From Eucommia ulmoides (Eukaryota > Streptophyta > Magnoliopsida > Garryales > Eucommiaceae), in assembly GCA_016647705.1 (NCBI GenBank), contig CM028329.1:14967910-15031909 (forward strand): 64,000 nucleotides of DNA, in the 5' to 3' direction. Below, one piece after another: positions 1-11,612 of this stretch. The translations under genes were made by a program, and so were the position numbers. Numbering within the stretch: position 1 is the first letter of the stretch; each line of letters opens with the position of its first letter. The notes beneath the pieces were generated by a model. It ran no database searches and was not told where the DNA came from. It saw only the letters and a program-made list of their open reading frames with translations.

Positions 1-950
1 ATTGAGTTCTAGAAGTCTTGATTCCCTGGAATCCTTGAGGCTGAAGTTGAGCTTCTTAATTATCGAAAAATCACGGTGCTCCAATTCCACCGATAAGTGG
101 CACACCTTTCTAAACACCAATCGATATGGAGACATTCTAATTAGTGTTTTGAAAGTTGTGTGTTAAGCCCACAAAGCATCATTAAGTTTCATCACCCAAT
201 CTTCCTAGTTCGTATGAACTGTCTTCTCAAGGACTTGTTTAACTTCCCGATTAGATACTTTGGCTTTCTTGTTAGTTTAGGATGGTAGGCTAGTGCTACC
301 TTGTGCCTTAATCCATACTTGGCCAAGAGAGTGTTGAAAATATTGTTACAAAAAAGAATTCCTTCATCGCTACTGATGGCCCGATGAGTCCCGAACCTCG
401 TGATGATGTTCTTTTAAAGAAACTTCAATGCTACCTTTGCAAAATTTATTCGTATGGCAATGGATTCCACCCTTTTTGATATATAATCCACTAGTAACAG
501 AATCTACTCTTGACCAAAGGAAGGAGTGAATGGTCCCATGAAGTTAATTCCCTATACATCGAAGATTTCTAAGTCAAGGATATTCTCCAAAGGTAACTCA
601 TGCAACCAGGAAATATTGCCAACCATTTGGTATCAATCATAAGTCTTCACAAAACCATAAGAATCTTGAAAAAGGGTTAGCCAATAAAGGCCTAATTGAA
701 GTACCTTCGTGGCTATTCTAGTTGCACATAAATACCCTCCATCAGGCAATGAATGACAATGATAAAAGATATTATGGCTCTCTTCTTCAGGAACACATCT
801 CTGAATGACTTGATCGGAACACCTTTTGAACAAAATAAGATAATCCCACAGATAATTCTTTATATCATTTAGAAACTTCTTCTTTTGAAGGCTAGACAAG
901 TCCAAGGGAAACATATTGCAAGCAAGATAATTATAATATCCATGAATCAA
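1..950 (-). pseudogene. E1 integrase, degenerate
   Basis: The integrase part of pol. The zinc-binding start is recognisable around 640-790: a HCHS pair followed by the conserved context ATRIATKVLQ-GLYW, matching the same block in E3 (21,600-21,720). The clearest open piece (633-950) also carries the linker between RNase H and integrase. Towards base 1 the catalytic core and C-terminal region align with E3 only in pieces, with many stops and frameshifts. In E1 the second histidine of the zinc motif is replaced (GGYLC where E3 has GGHFG). It would have joined element cDNA to the host genome; this copy cannot. Confidence 0.7.
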
Positions 951-959
951 TAAAGTTTT

Positions 960-2500
960 ACCTCAATGTTGAAAAGCTGCTCATCCAGAAAAACTTACTT
1001 AATACACTAGTCACCACCAATATCTTCAAGCTCGAGTCTTGAGAGATGATCCACAACAACATTCTCACAGCCCTTCTTATTGCGAATCTCCATATCAAAC
1101 TCTTGAAGTAGGAGAATCCTCTAAATTAAACGAGGCTTAGCATATTTATTTCACAAACAAGTAACGAATAGCTGCATGGTCCATATAGATAATTACCTTG
1201 GAACCAATGACGTACGACCGGAACTTGTCTCAAGCATAAACCACCGCCAACATCATCTTTTCCATAGTACTGTAGTTCTCTTGTGCATCATTAAGAGTTC
1301 TACTTGCATAATAGATGGCCCAAAAAATCTTTTCATTTTGTTGGCCTAAAACAACTCCAACCGTATGGTCACTGGCATCACACATAATCTCAAACGGCTC
1401 ATTCCAATCGGGTGCAACCATAATCAGAGACGAAGTTAATTTTCCCTTCATCATATTAAAAGCCTTTAAACAAGAATCATCGAATTCGAATGTAGCATAT
1501 TTCTCAAGTAAATTACACAAAGGCTACACAATCTTCGAGAAATCCTTTATGAATCTTCGGTACAAACTTGCATGGCCAAGAAAACTTCAAATCCCCTTGA
1601 CATTAGCTGGTAGAGGAAACTTCTCAATCGTAGCCATCTTTATTCGATCCACTTCTATTCATTTAGACAACACCCAATGACTTAAGGAAATTCTTACCCG
1701 CACCATGAACTAATATTTCTCCCAATTCAAAACTAAATTCTTCAATTCACACCTCTCCAACACAAGTGATAAGTTATGGAGACAATGATCGAAAGAAGAC
1801 CTGAATACCAAGAAATCATCCATGAAAACTTCTGTTTTGTTCTCAACCATATTGGAGAAAATTGCCATCATATATCTTTCAAACGTGGTGGGAGCATTAC
1901 AAAGACCAAAAGGTATTCTACGAAAAGAGAACGTATCATATGGGAATGTAAAAGTGGTATTTTGTTGATCCTCTAGTACAATGGCTATCTAATTATTGCT
2001 GGAATACCCGTCAAGGAAACAGTAGTAGTCATAACCTCTAATTATAGCCGGAATACCCGTCAAGGAAACAGTAGTAGTCATAACAGGCCAACCGGTCTAA
2101 TATTTAGTCAATGAAATAAAGGTAAAAATGATCCTTCCTTGTGGCCTTGTTTAACTTTCGAAAATCTATGCATACACACAACCTTGTGACAGTCTGAGAA
2201 GGGATTAGCTCATTGTTTTCATTTTTAACCAACGTCATCCCTCATTTCTTCAATACCACTTGCACGGGGCTTATGCACGCACTATCTGAGTTTTGCATAA
2301 ATGATCTTGACATTTAATAGCTTGAGAAATTTGGCTCGAACAACTTTCTTCATTGTCGAGTTAAGGCTTCCTTGATGCTCAATTGAGGGCTTATAGGAGT
2401 CTTCCATAAGAATCGTGTCCATAAAAATGGTTGGGTTTATCCCATTGACTCAATATTGACGAAATGATCACCGAACCGCCAAAAATCCATATCAAAGGTG
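960..2500 (-). pseudogene. E1 reverse transcriptase and RNase H, degenerate
   Basis: Reverse transcriptase followed by RNase H in Ty3/gypsy order. An open block at 1230-1520 carries the RNase H core: the aspartate in the IMCDASD motif and the conserved APDW and [14 protein letters not shown] contexts. The RT polymerase motif FMDDF lies near 1795-1835 in another frame, and the PFGL/CNAP-type context upstream is damaged. A 49-bp direct duplication at about 1993-2090 lies within the RT part. Stops separate all blocks, so no full enzyme is encoded. Related by eye to the E3 and E5 copies. Confidence 0.7.
1993..2090. repeat. 49-bp tandem duplication inside E1 RT
   Basis: The segment containing GGAATACCCGTCAAGGAAAC is present twice, with starts of the shared word at 2001 and 2050. 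The two copies differ at only a few bases. It falls in the RT block at the conserved FLDGYS region and would disrupt the frame (49 is not a multiple of 3). Confidence 0.8.
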
Positions 2501-2509
2501 CTCGTGTAA

Positions 2510-3376
2510 TTATTTAAAAACCAAACCACTTTGAGGAGAATTTGAAGAACTGGATAAACCCTTATTCCCATCAAGAATATCTACTTGTACCAGATTAACG
2601 GCTTCACTCGACAAAACTTTGAGAGTTAGAACACAATCCACAGTACTGTCTTCATTGGTATATTCTTCCTCACTGAAATCCACCATAGATAAGAAATTCG
2701 TGAGACTATACTCCAAAGGATTACGATGCACAATCTCTCGAATGAAATTTTTAATACAAGAGTCTACCACCTCCACTCAAAAACAAGTCATATTTTCTTC
2801 TAGAAGCCTCATGGTCTTAAAGATGTTGAACTTAACTTCTTCTTCATTGACTCTTAGAGTTAGATTCTTACTATGCACATCAATCAAAGCCCTTCCAGTT
2901 GCAAGAAAAGGCCTCCCAAGAGTAATGGGAGTTTCTCAGTCTTCTTCCATGTCCAACACAACAAAATCAACTGGAAAAATAAATTTATCTACCTTCACCA
3001 ACAGATCTTCAATAACGCCCCTTGGATAAATAAGTGAACAATCCTCCATTTGCAAGGAAATTGTAGTGGGCTTCACTTCTCCAAGCCCTAAGTTACGAAA
3101 AAAGGATAAAGGCATGAGATTGATACTAGATTCAAGGTCACATAATGCCTTCTCAAAATTAGAACTCCCAATGGTGCATGGGACGGTGAAGCTTTCGGGA
3201 TCCTTCAATTTTTGTGGTAGTTTACATTGAAGAATGTCACTATATTCTTTTGTGAGCTTGAGGGTTTCGTATTCCTCCAACTTTCTCTTCTTGGCTATGA
3301 CGGCCTCCTTTTTCACAACTAGTTTCCTTCTTGGACTCATCCTCTTATGGATTTCCTGTTTCAACTTCTTTTCCAC
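2510..3376 (-). pseudogene. E1 aspartic protease and downstream linker, catalytic motif altered
   Basis: The open segment 2936-3376 matches the protease domain of Athila-like elements: TVPCTIGSSNFEKALCDL, then INLMPLS, then the YPRGVIEDLLVKVDKFIFPVDF block. The catalytic DLGAS sequence seen in E3 reads DLESS here, so the active-site glycine-alanine pair is lost. A second open piece (2510-2776) continues the linker between protease and RT. The part between the two pieces, including the usual ILGRPFLATGRALID block, is readable only with a frame change. The protease would process the Gag-Pol polyprotein. Confidence 0.75.
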
Positions 3377-3587
3377 TTCTCAAAGTGATAGCCTTGCAAT
3401 CCTTTAGGTTGGTTACCGTATTACTTGGGAACTTTCTCAAAGATTGCCCCTTGATAGAGCTAGCAAGTTATCCAATTTGTGTCTCTAAAAACTTCATGGT
3501 TGCATTTATATTAATGCCATGAGTCTCGATGCTGTCAAGACAAGCCTCATGCTTATTGAGACGACCATGAGATTCCCTCACGAAACC

Positions 3588-4732
3588 CTAAATTTCCCTC
3601 ATGCATACAGTTAACATGTCTTCCAATGGTGATTTATTCTTGTCCACCTGTTGTTGTTGCGAATGACGACTCAGTTGTTGCGGAGGAAGACCCTGTTGTT
3701 GCAAAGGATAATCAGGAGGAGCTTGCAACGCATTATGGGTATTTGAACAGGAAAAATTTTCATGTTTTTGAATTTCAGGATGATAATGAGTTGGGATATT
3801 ATTAGCAGGATTAAAGGTATAAGCCAGGTTGTTGATGAAATGATATTCTTCGAATTCAAAATCATTCCCCAGTTGGTAAGTAACGGCTATATTCTCCATT
3901 TCTCTACTTGATGTAACGTCTTTAGTGGTGAAAGCAGGAATTTGTTTCATGAGATTTGAAACTTGGGTAGACAAGGTAGCTAGAGGATCAACCTTTTGAA
4001 TACTCGCTATCTTTCGTCCCATATTACGCTTATTGGGCCATTGAAAATTATTGGCCGCTATCTCTTTTAATAATGCTAGAGCTTCCTCAAAAGTTTTAAA
4101 TAGCAAAGAACCTCTGAATGTGGCATCCATGATTGTTCTAGTTTGTTTATGCAACCCATTGAAGAAAAGTTGGATTTGAAACCAATCTTGATACCTTTGT
4201 TGGGGGCATCTTCTCAATAAATCCTTATACTACTCCCACACGTCAAAAAGTGTCTCATAATCCTTTTGGTAAAATTGAGCGATTCGCCTCTCAATTATAA
4301 AGTCTTCAATGGGGGAAAGAACTTAGTGTGGAATTTCTAGGCTAGTTCATCCCAAGTAGTGACACTCCCCATTTGTAGAGATTGGAGCCAATCTCTCGCT
4401 CGGTCTCGAAGAGAGAACGAGATTAACCTTAGCCAAACTACATCTTCTGTGACTCCATTAATCTTCATGGTGTCGCATATCTCCAAGAAAATTGCCAAAT
4501 GGACATTAAGATCTTCATGTAGAAGCCCGCTATATCGGTTTTGTTGAACCATGTTGATCAGGGCAAGCTTCAACACAAAATTATTGGCGTGGATTGGTTG
4601 CCTTCTAATCCCAGAGAAATTATCACTCACAACTGGTCTAAAATAATTTTGGAAGACTTGTTGCTATTGTTGTGGTAGTGTTTGAGGTACCGATGATTGT
4701 TGTTGTAGAGTATTATTACCACCATTAGCCAT
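3588..4732 (-). pseudogene. E1 gag, degenerate
   Basis: Capsid-type Gag of the Athila lineage. The likely start is the ATG at 4730-4732, followed by an Asn/Gln-rich N-terminus. The open piece 4337-4630 carries the capsid core (FLEICDTMKINGV, then RDRARDWLQSL) and 3588-4217 carries the C-terminal half (QTRTIMDATFRGSLL, EIAANNFQWPN). A frame disruption near 4220-4340 separates them. The C-terminus is glutamine-rich. I see no CCHC zinc knuckle, as in the other Gag copies in this window. The same Gag family occurs in E3, E5 and E6. Confidence 0.8.
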
Positions 4733-4939
4733 TTCCTAAGCTTTGATTCTCATTTCTCTTCTTAATGTCCTTAGTGTGTGTTCAACTTCCGGATCAAGAG
4801 GAAGAACTTCCATGCTACGACTTTGTCGTATAAATTGTCAACCACCACAACCAAAGAAAAAGATTAAACTAAATAAAAAAATGTCTAAATTGAGATCAAG
4901 TTACTTGGTAACAATATCAACGTAATTTCTAACTTGTAG

Positions 4940-4957
4940 TCCCTGTCAACGGTGCCA
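4940..4957 (-). other. E1 primer-binding site (tRNA-Asp type)
   Basis: On the minus strand the 18 bases match 15 of 18 positions of the complement of the plant tRNA-Asp 3' end (TGGCGCCGTTGCCGGGGA). It lies six bases inside the 5' LTR boundary, the usual Athila arrangement. This is the site where tRNA primes minus-strand DNA synthesis. Confidence 0.8.
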
Positions 4958-4963
4958 AAAATT

Positions 4964-6162
4964 TGTTGTGATAATTATGCGCTTTGTGTACTCACAAGTG
5001 CACGAGGTCGAATAAGTAATAATGTGATCCAAAGATCGAGTATCGTCCTCTACGATTGTAATTAGAAATAGCTAAGTACCACAATTATAATAACTCAATT
5101 TATCTAGATAATCAAAGATTTAAATAGAATCTAAGAAAATAAGACAAAATAAATTAAAAGAATTAAAAGGACGTCAATCTGAATAAAATATCTAGGGATT
5201 AACTTCCTTCACTCATACATTTTCTTGATTAATTCTAGTGTATGCTAATAATTACCAACCTATTCAATAATCAATGTCACTCGTGCTCCCTCACTCCCTC
5301 TCCCGAGTGTCAAGTGAGAGAATATGCAAATACTTCAAAACTGATATCCCTATCTAGTGTGTAGACGAGAACATTTATTATGCCCCGACCTTATGGATTA
5401 CCCAATCTTTAATAATCTCCTGATCTATTAAAACTTAAGTGGTGCTTAACCTAAGTCCGAATCTGAAATTAGCTCTCCCGAGTGTGAAATCCCACATTCT
5501 CAAATCGACCAAGATATCATATGGAAGCATAAATTGGAATCATTAATAAGGCAAACAAAATTGAATGAAGACTGATAACCATTAACATAACTTCAAATCA
5601 TTCAAACTTTGTATGAGTGAACTACCTTAATCCCTAGACAAGGATAGTTTAACTATGCATAGTTGTTCTTAAATCCACCAAAACACATCCACCATATGAG
5701 AATTACATGTTCACTTTCCCAACTCAACAGAAAATAAACAAAGATCTAAAATAAGAGAGAGAGAGGAGAAAATAAATCCGAATCTCATTCGTAAAGTAGT
5801 TCTAATCTTCAAGAATCCTCCAATATCCTCAATTTAGCATCCAAATCTGTGATTTGTGTCCCTTATATCTGTCCAAGTTCGGCTCCTCCTAAACTACCTA
5901 TTTCTATCCAAAACAATGTCTACCAAATATCCTCCAGAATGTGTCAGATCTGCAAACTTACGCTGCAACGCCACCTTCAAGTCATGTTTTTAAATAAGTG
6001 TTGTTGTTTTCGTCAGAAAGGTCCACACTACACTTGGAAATGATTCTGAATACCTACACAATAAAACCAAATACTATAAAAAAACTAACAATAAAATCAC
6101 AAAAGTTTACTCAAAACTAGGAATTAACTATGAAGATATAATGATGAAAATCCAACTTATCA
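4964..6162 (-). mobile_element. E1 5' LTR
   Basis: On the minus strand it starts TGATAAGTTGG and ends CACAACA next to the PBS; terminal TG...CA fits LTR rules. Length 1199 bp. It contains the Athila-type block with CTCCCGAGTGT segments around 5290-5480 also found in the other LTRs, but no CCGCCTAGGCGG palindromes. The sequence on its outer side (AAGTC) would be half of the target-site duplication; the other half is outside the window. Confidence 0.75.
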
Positions 6163-7355
6163 AAGTCCCAGGAAGACAGACCTTTGAAGATGCGACGTTG
6201 AGTCAACGATATTCCCTTGGAAAGCATGTCTACCCAATGAGTGTCATGACGATATGGCTGCCAGATGATGTCTCTATGCGCTAGTAACTCTAGCTAAGTT
6301 CGAGCCACCACGTGATCTCAGAAGGACGACCCCTCCTCTAAGACAACGCGATGCCATTTCGCCTCGTAGAATAAGTAGTCATCGATGATAAAATAGGGCT
6401 AACATAAGGGAAGGTACTCATATGCCCAAGACTACAAGAAAAAATAAGAAGGGTAAAGAAGCTAAGTAATAAAAATAAAGAATTCAAAGAAAGATAAAGG
6501 ATTTAAAATTAACTCACAAGTAGGAACTGCTTGAAACCCATGACGCTACCAAGTTGAGCTGATATGCAAGAGTGCATACCCTCCAGGAAGGCTACGAAGG
6601 TGAATCTACCTCAGTCAAGCTCTGGCTAGTCGGCCAAGTCACTCAAAGTCCCTACAAATTGGAAAGAGACGGTGGAACTAGATGAAACCATAACAATCCC
6701 ACTAAGAAACTAAAGATGTAGGACGCAATAGTGCTGACCCCTTACCACCAGGTCCTCTGGAGTTGGGAAGGTTAAGACTGACTCATGCACAAAGCTGCTA
6801 TGTTGTATACATACTTTCATCTAGACCTCTACTAGTATCCTACCCAGGAGCCTCTCTGCCTTAGCCCAAGATGTATTTCTCAAGGGAAAGGTCTACCATT
6901 AGAAGCGAACTCAGGTGATCCTTGCCCAGTCAAGGGGCGTCGGCACCAACTCTCCGCAAACTAAGTGATGAGAGTTCATCGTTGAGAACTAGCGTTAAAT
7001 CAGATCATTAGGATACCCATGATCCATGCAAGATGCCTGAATAATAATAAAGTCCTCGAAACCACATCCCTGGAGGAATAGGCGATAGTTAAGGTGCATC
7101 CTTCTTGCCTAGAGGGTGTAAAAGACAACTATGACCCCCTGAAACCCTCGTTGCAATGGTGGTCGACCTATAAAAATTTACCCACGAAAATATAAGTCTT
7201 TGCTCTTTCAGAAAGAGGGGTGAATTAAGAAAGGTTTCAATAACAAACCTGAGCAAAATGGAGGAAGATAAAAGAATGATCATAAAGATCTGCTACCAAT
7301 GTCTGACCTTCGAGCTCTATGGGATGAAGCTGTGCCGCATCGAAGGTAAGGTATT
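6163..7355. other. Unrecognised sequence between E1 and E2
   Basis: About 1.2 kb with no ORF I can assign. It separates the outer ends of two Athila-like elements. It is less AT-rich than its surroundings. On the minus strand short open pieces are readable (for example the word IWQPYRHD near 6200-6260) that vaguely recall plant mobile-domain proteins, but the match is too weak to name. It could be an older, degraded transposon or host sequence that received both insertions. Confidence 0.4.
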
Positions 7356-8756
7356 TGGTGGCCACAATTAAACGTCGTCACTTTCATCGCAAGCATACGG
7401 GTCAAGTTTTAGTATAATGGACCCTTCAGTTGGGTATCATATCCACAAGGATTGGTTGCGATTACTATCGACTACCACAATTATCATAACCTAATTTTAT
7501 CCAGGCGGTTAAAAATTGAATTTAATTTATACTAATACTAAACTAAAATAATAATTTAATTAACTATACTATAAATACTAATTTGAGATTGTTTAGGGGA
7601 GTATATTTCCTAGGGATTAACTTTATTTACTTAAATGTGTTTAATTTCGTTTTAGTTAACATTAACGGCGTTCGGCGTATCCGACAATCTCGATTCGTAA
7701 ATTCCCTCTCCACCTCTCCCGAGTGTAAGACGGGGGAATACGTTACTTCGTGTCAATGAAGAAGTCCCCCTCAATGTCTTAACAATTCTAGGTTACGTGA
7801 GTCTCACCCTAACGTCATCGATTGCACACTCTCCAACTCCCTCCCGGGTTATTGGATCGTCGCATTGTGTTCACCCTAGTCCGAATCCGGGGTTACCTCT
7901 CCTGAGTGTCAAACTCCGTATTCTCAATAGATCTAAACTAGCATATAATCATAGAAAACACGGCAACACAATCGAAATTATAAGGAACAACCATAAACAA
8001 AACACAAACTCAACTAAATCAATTTTTTATAAATAATATGTTAATCCCTATTACAATCCATGTTTAACTCATGATCATAACCGGTTATACATTAAAAACT
8101 GAGCTAAACATGCTCAACAATCTACCAAAGTTAAGAAAATAAAGATAGAAACGAAAGAACTTAGCCGTAGACCCAAGATTCAGCGCTAAAACCGTCCAAC
8201 GATTGCTTCTCCTTTATTGTAACGCATTCTTCTCCTTCGGAATTGGTTGAGCACACCCTGAAACACTATCAAAATCATAGGAACCCTAAAGAGTCTCCTA
8301 TGGCTGAACTTGTGGAGAAGAGAGAGGATGAGGGTTTAAATAGAGAGCAAAATATCTAATAAAATATCTAAACTGTGCAGAGCTGACCGCCTAGGTGGCA
8401 GGATTCACCACCTATGTAGTGGGTATGTTGGTTTAATGTTCGTTGTAGCGGTGGAGAGGACGGTGGATTCAGGGACCATCCTGTAGTTTCACAGCTTAGG
8501 CGGTGAGTGTCCAGCAAGAAGTAGGCCCACTCTGTATGCGGTGGGCTACTATTTTGATTATTGCTTCCGTGCTTGTTTTTCCACTGTTCTCCGACCATTC
8601 TTAGTCCGAATTGATCATTTGCGCTCCGATTTCATACATTTTCACCCATACGCCTATGTTATTACAAAAAGAATAAAAACATATTAAAACGTACTAAACG
8701 TACTCGAAAACTAACAATGTTCGGTATAGAAATAGATAGATAATTTACACCTATCA
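7356..8756 (-). mobile_element. E2 3' LTR
   Basis: Complete LTR of 1401 bp. On the minus strand it starts TGATAGGTGTAAATT and ends in TGGCCACCA. It shares this start with the LTRs of E3, E5 (right) and S2, and the block of CTCCCGAGTGT segments at 7700-7920. A palindrome array lies at 8375-8560. The outer 5 bases are GTATT; the partner duplication cannot be checked because the other LTR is truncated. Confidence 0.85.
8375..8560 (-). promoter_or_regulatory. E2 LTR palindrome array (degenerate)
   Basis: Contains decayed versions of the CACCGCCTAGGCGGTG palindrome (for example around 8388-8420: GACCGCCTAGGTGGC then CACCACCTATGTAGTGG). It sits just upstream, in minus-strand sense, of an AT-rich TATA-like segment (about 8333-8343), the same layout as in the other LTRs. 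Confidence 0.6.
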
Positions 8757-10662
8757 GATACATTCAAACTCGAAATTTTGCTAGTGCTCGAGCAAAACAC
8801 CCACACAGTATAAGAAAATATAAATACTAATTATGAAATTGATAACTAAAAATGAAAAATCACTAAAAACAAAATGTGCAAGTTTTGATTATCATCTACT
8901 GGCCGAAAGATTTTCCCTCATTAGCCCCCAATCCTATCAAGTTCAAGTATAAATCACACCATGTGGTGTTCTATAATTTCAACGTTCAAAAATAGTAAGC
9001 GTCATTCTAGATCCTATTTAAGTATGTGTGTGATTAAACTCAAATATACAACTATCCATTGATTAGATTGGATTATCCCTCAATATAATTCATGACTAAA
9101 ACCTTTAAGGTATAGAGAATCCATACGCCTGACCGGGGATCTATTCTCTACTAATGTAGGCTCAGAGGTTCAAAAAGATTAATAGGGCTTGGATCGGTTT
9201 TGGGAAAATAGCCAAGGGTAAATTTGAATAGAAAATGGGTTAACGTCATTAACTTAACATTACCCAAGGCACAATGCTAGCACTCTTACACTCGAACCCC
9301 TATAGAAAAATTGTAAACAATCCTAAACAATCATTTTAGACCGACGTATTCACTTGTCAAAAGAAACGTAATTTTTTTTTTCAAACACACTCCTAAACTC
9401 ATTTGAATTTTTACAATTTAAGGAGTGTGCAAAAAATGATTAAGTAACATACCCCCAAACGTATTCGAATTTCTACAGTTTTAGGAGTGTGCAAAAATGA
9501 TTAAGAAAATGAAAAGTGAATACACTAATACCAAACCAATCCGAAGTTCGCCCTAAACCCAACCGCTCACATCAAGTAGCATATAAGAATGTTAACATGA
9601 TTCACTCAAATGTGCCTTTAATTCAACGATATAGGTTTGGACAAAAATCAACTGCCTAGGGAATTTGTACATATGTTCATAATTAAATTAGCATTTAGTC
9701 TTCAACAGGGTAACGAGGGATAATGATATTGCATGGTAGGCTTCAAAAGGCTCAAGTGATCAAATGAATGCCTAAATCATATCTCCTAAACAACCTTGCC
9801 TAGGATTTCTCCTCCCAAATCGAGTTCTAGAATCCCTATTGTCATGAAATTGAGTGAAGGATAATTGGTTTCAAATCAATTAGATAGTGCTATATTGAGT
9901 CTACGTGCTCGTGCATTTAGGATCTACAATAACGTTTACTAAGACGATACGTTAAGCACACAAAACACACGTGAATGATTTTTACGCTCAACCTCAATAA
10001 AACAATTAGGGGACAAACTTATCATCAGGTAAAGGCCCAGATGACGTCAAAACTTAGCACAAAACAACAACTAAACTAAACAACTAATCCTAAACAAGCA
10101 TGGATACGATAAAAATAGTAAAACTTAACGAATAACATAAACACATACTAAAAACATACTACACATCACCACTAACTTAACACAGGCATTGCCCAAAACG
10201 ACCCGTCAGCGATCCAAATGACAGTATATAGCATGATATTGAAGACAAAGGTTTGGAACACATACCTGGGAGGTGAGAGAATCTCGCCTCCGACTCAAGT
10301 CGACGGAGATGGATCTAATTTTTTTTTTTCTTGGGTTGTTTGGTTTATGGTCGTCAGCCCGACACATTCAGAATGCCCTCAAGGTTGGCAGGATATTTCT
10401 TTGTTCGGATCGATCTTTTAACAACATGCCTCACCAGCTTATGTGCGTGACCACGCACTATAAACGGTTCGGAATCTCGTTGAAAGAGATGCATCGATAC
10501 CTGTTGATCTAACATCGCCAAGTACCCTGCATAAGAAATACAAAAACAAAACTACAAAGAAATATTATATACACTAAAAAATGCCTTAATTAAAATCAAG
10601 TTATTTACTCATAATATCAATAATAATCTAAAACACAATCCCCGATAATAGTGCCAAAAACT
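8757..10662 (-). other. E2 interior: 3' UTR and 5' leader joined directly
   Basis: Non-coding. 8757-10200 aligns by eye in order with the 3' UTR of E3 (16,478-17,760) and E5, including the ACACACGTGAATG word near 9967. A direct repeat of roughly 75 bp containing GGAGTGTGCAAAAA occurs near 9400-9505. 10,218-10,500 is a short unique stretch, and 10,500-10,662 matches the leader found at 22,980-23,268 (E4). The junction between 3' and 5' parts marks where about 8 kb of coding sequence is missing compared with E3. Confidence 0.65.
10639..10656 (-). other. E2 primer-binding site, decayed
   Basis: Thirteen of 18 positions match the tRNA-Asp complement on the minus strand; all five differences are transitions, consistent with decay by cytosine deamination. 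It lies six bases from the LTR border. Confidence 0.7.
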
Positions 10663-11321
10663 TGGTGGCTACAATTAAGCGTCGCCACTTTCACCGCAAG
10701 CGTATGGGTCAAGTTTTAGTATAATGGACCTTTCGATTGGGTATTGTATCCACATGGATTGGTTAAGATTACTATCGACTACCGCGATTATCATAACCTA
10801 ATTTTATCTAGGTGCTTAAAAATTGAATTTAATTTATACTAATACTAAACTAAAATACTAATTTAATTAACTATAATATAAATACTAATTTGAGATTGTT
10901 TAGGGGAGTAGATTACCTAGGGATTAACTTTATTTATTTAAATGCGTTCTATTTCATTTTAGTTAACATTAATGGCGTTCGGCGTATCTGACAATCTCGG
11001 TTTGTAAACTCCCTCGCCACCTCTCCCGAGTGTAAGACGGGGGAATACGCGACTTCGTGTCAACGAAGAAATCTCCCTCAACATCTTCAGGACTCTAGGT
11101 CACGTGAATCGCACCCCAACGTCATCGATTGCACACTCTCCAACTCTCTCTCAGGTTATTAGATCATCGCATTGTGTTTACCCTAGTCTGAATCCAAGGT
11201 TACCTCTCCCAAGTGTTAAACCCCACATTCTCAATATATCTAAACTAGCATATAATCATAGAAAACACGGCAACACAATCGAAATTATAAAGAACAACAA
11301 TAAACGAAACACAAACTCAAC
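10663..11321 (-). mobile_element. E2 5' LTR, truncated
   Basis: Aligns base by base with 7356-8010 of the other E2 LTR and then stops abruptly after AAACTCAAC. The remaining ~740 bp, including the palindrome array and TATA region, are missing and are not found further right in the window. The sequence beyond is an unrelated repeat region. Confidence 0.85.
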
Positions 11322-11390
11322 CATAAATGATAATCAGGTTACATGTAGTTCTGGTAGGTAAAGTAAATCGTAGTACTATATTATATTACT

Positions 11391-11612
11391 GGTTAGAATT
11401 ATTAAAATACTATCTGGCTAGCTGGCTAGAATCACGCTACGAAATTAAAAGACACTGGCTGAAATTATGAAAATACTGTCTAGCTAGATGGATGGAATTA
11501 CACTATCAAATTAAAAATACACTAGCCGGAATTATTAAAATAATGTCTATCTAGTTGGCTGGATTTATAGTACGAAATTAAAATACACTGGTTGGAATTA
11601 TTAAAATACTGT
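11391..11612. repeat. 66-67-bp minisatellite, 3.3 copies
   Basis: Units begin at about 11,391, 11,457, 11,524 and 11,590 with GG(T/C)T(A/G/T)GAATTAT and contain TAAAATACTGTCTAGCTAG, then GAAATTAAAATACACT. The copies are diverged by a few substitutions each. Confidence 0.8.

Larger units (their letters stand above)
1..6162 (-). mobile_element. E1: decayed Athila-like Ty3/gypsy retrotransposon, 3' end outside the window
   Basis: Read on the minus strand, this runs 5' LTR (right), tRNA-Asp type PBS, gag, protease, RT, RNase H, integrase, and leaves the window at base 1 within the region after the integrase. Domain order protease-RT-RNase H-integrase is that of Ty3/gypsy; residue patterns (a fused gag-protease with the INLMPLS context, the FMDDF polymerase motif) fit the Athila lineage. 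Every coding block is split by stops or frame changes, so it is a dead copy. The LTR lacks the CCGCCTAGGCGG-type palindromes seen in the other Athila LTRs here, so E1 belongs to a different subfamily; the left half of E5 is its closest relative in the window. Confidence 0.85.
7356..11321 (-). mobile_element. E2: non-autonomous Athila derivative without gag or pol
   Basis: Two LTR-homologous segments in the same (minus) orientation flank a 1.9-kb interior. The interior holds only the 3' UTR-type sequence next to the left LTR, a short piece with the GAGAATCTCGCCTCC motif also found in E5's 3' region (about 39,790), and the 5' leader with a PBS. No gag, protease, RT, integrase or third ORF is present. 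It resembles a large-retrotransposon-derivative form that would have to be mobilised by enzymes from a full element. The right LTR stops after 659 bp. Confidence 0.75.

Noticed and set aside
8368-8598. 76-codon minus-strand open frame
   Set aside because: It lies across the LTR palindrome array and TATA region of E2; the frame follows from the repeat composition.
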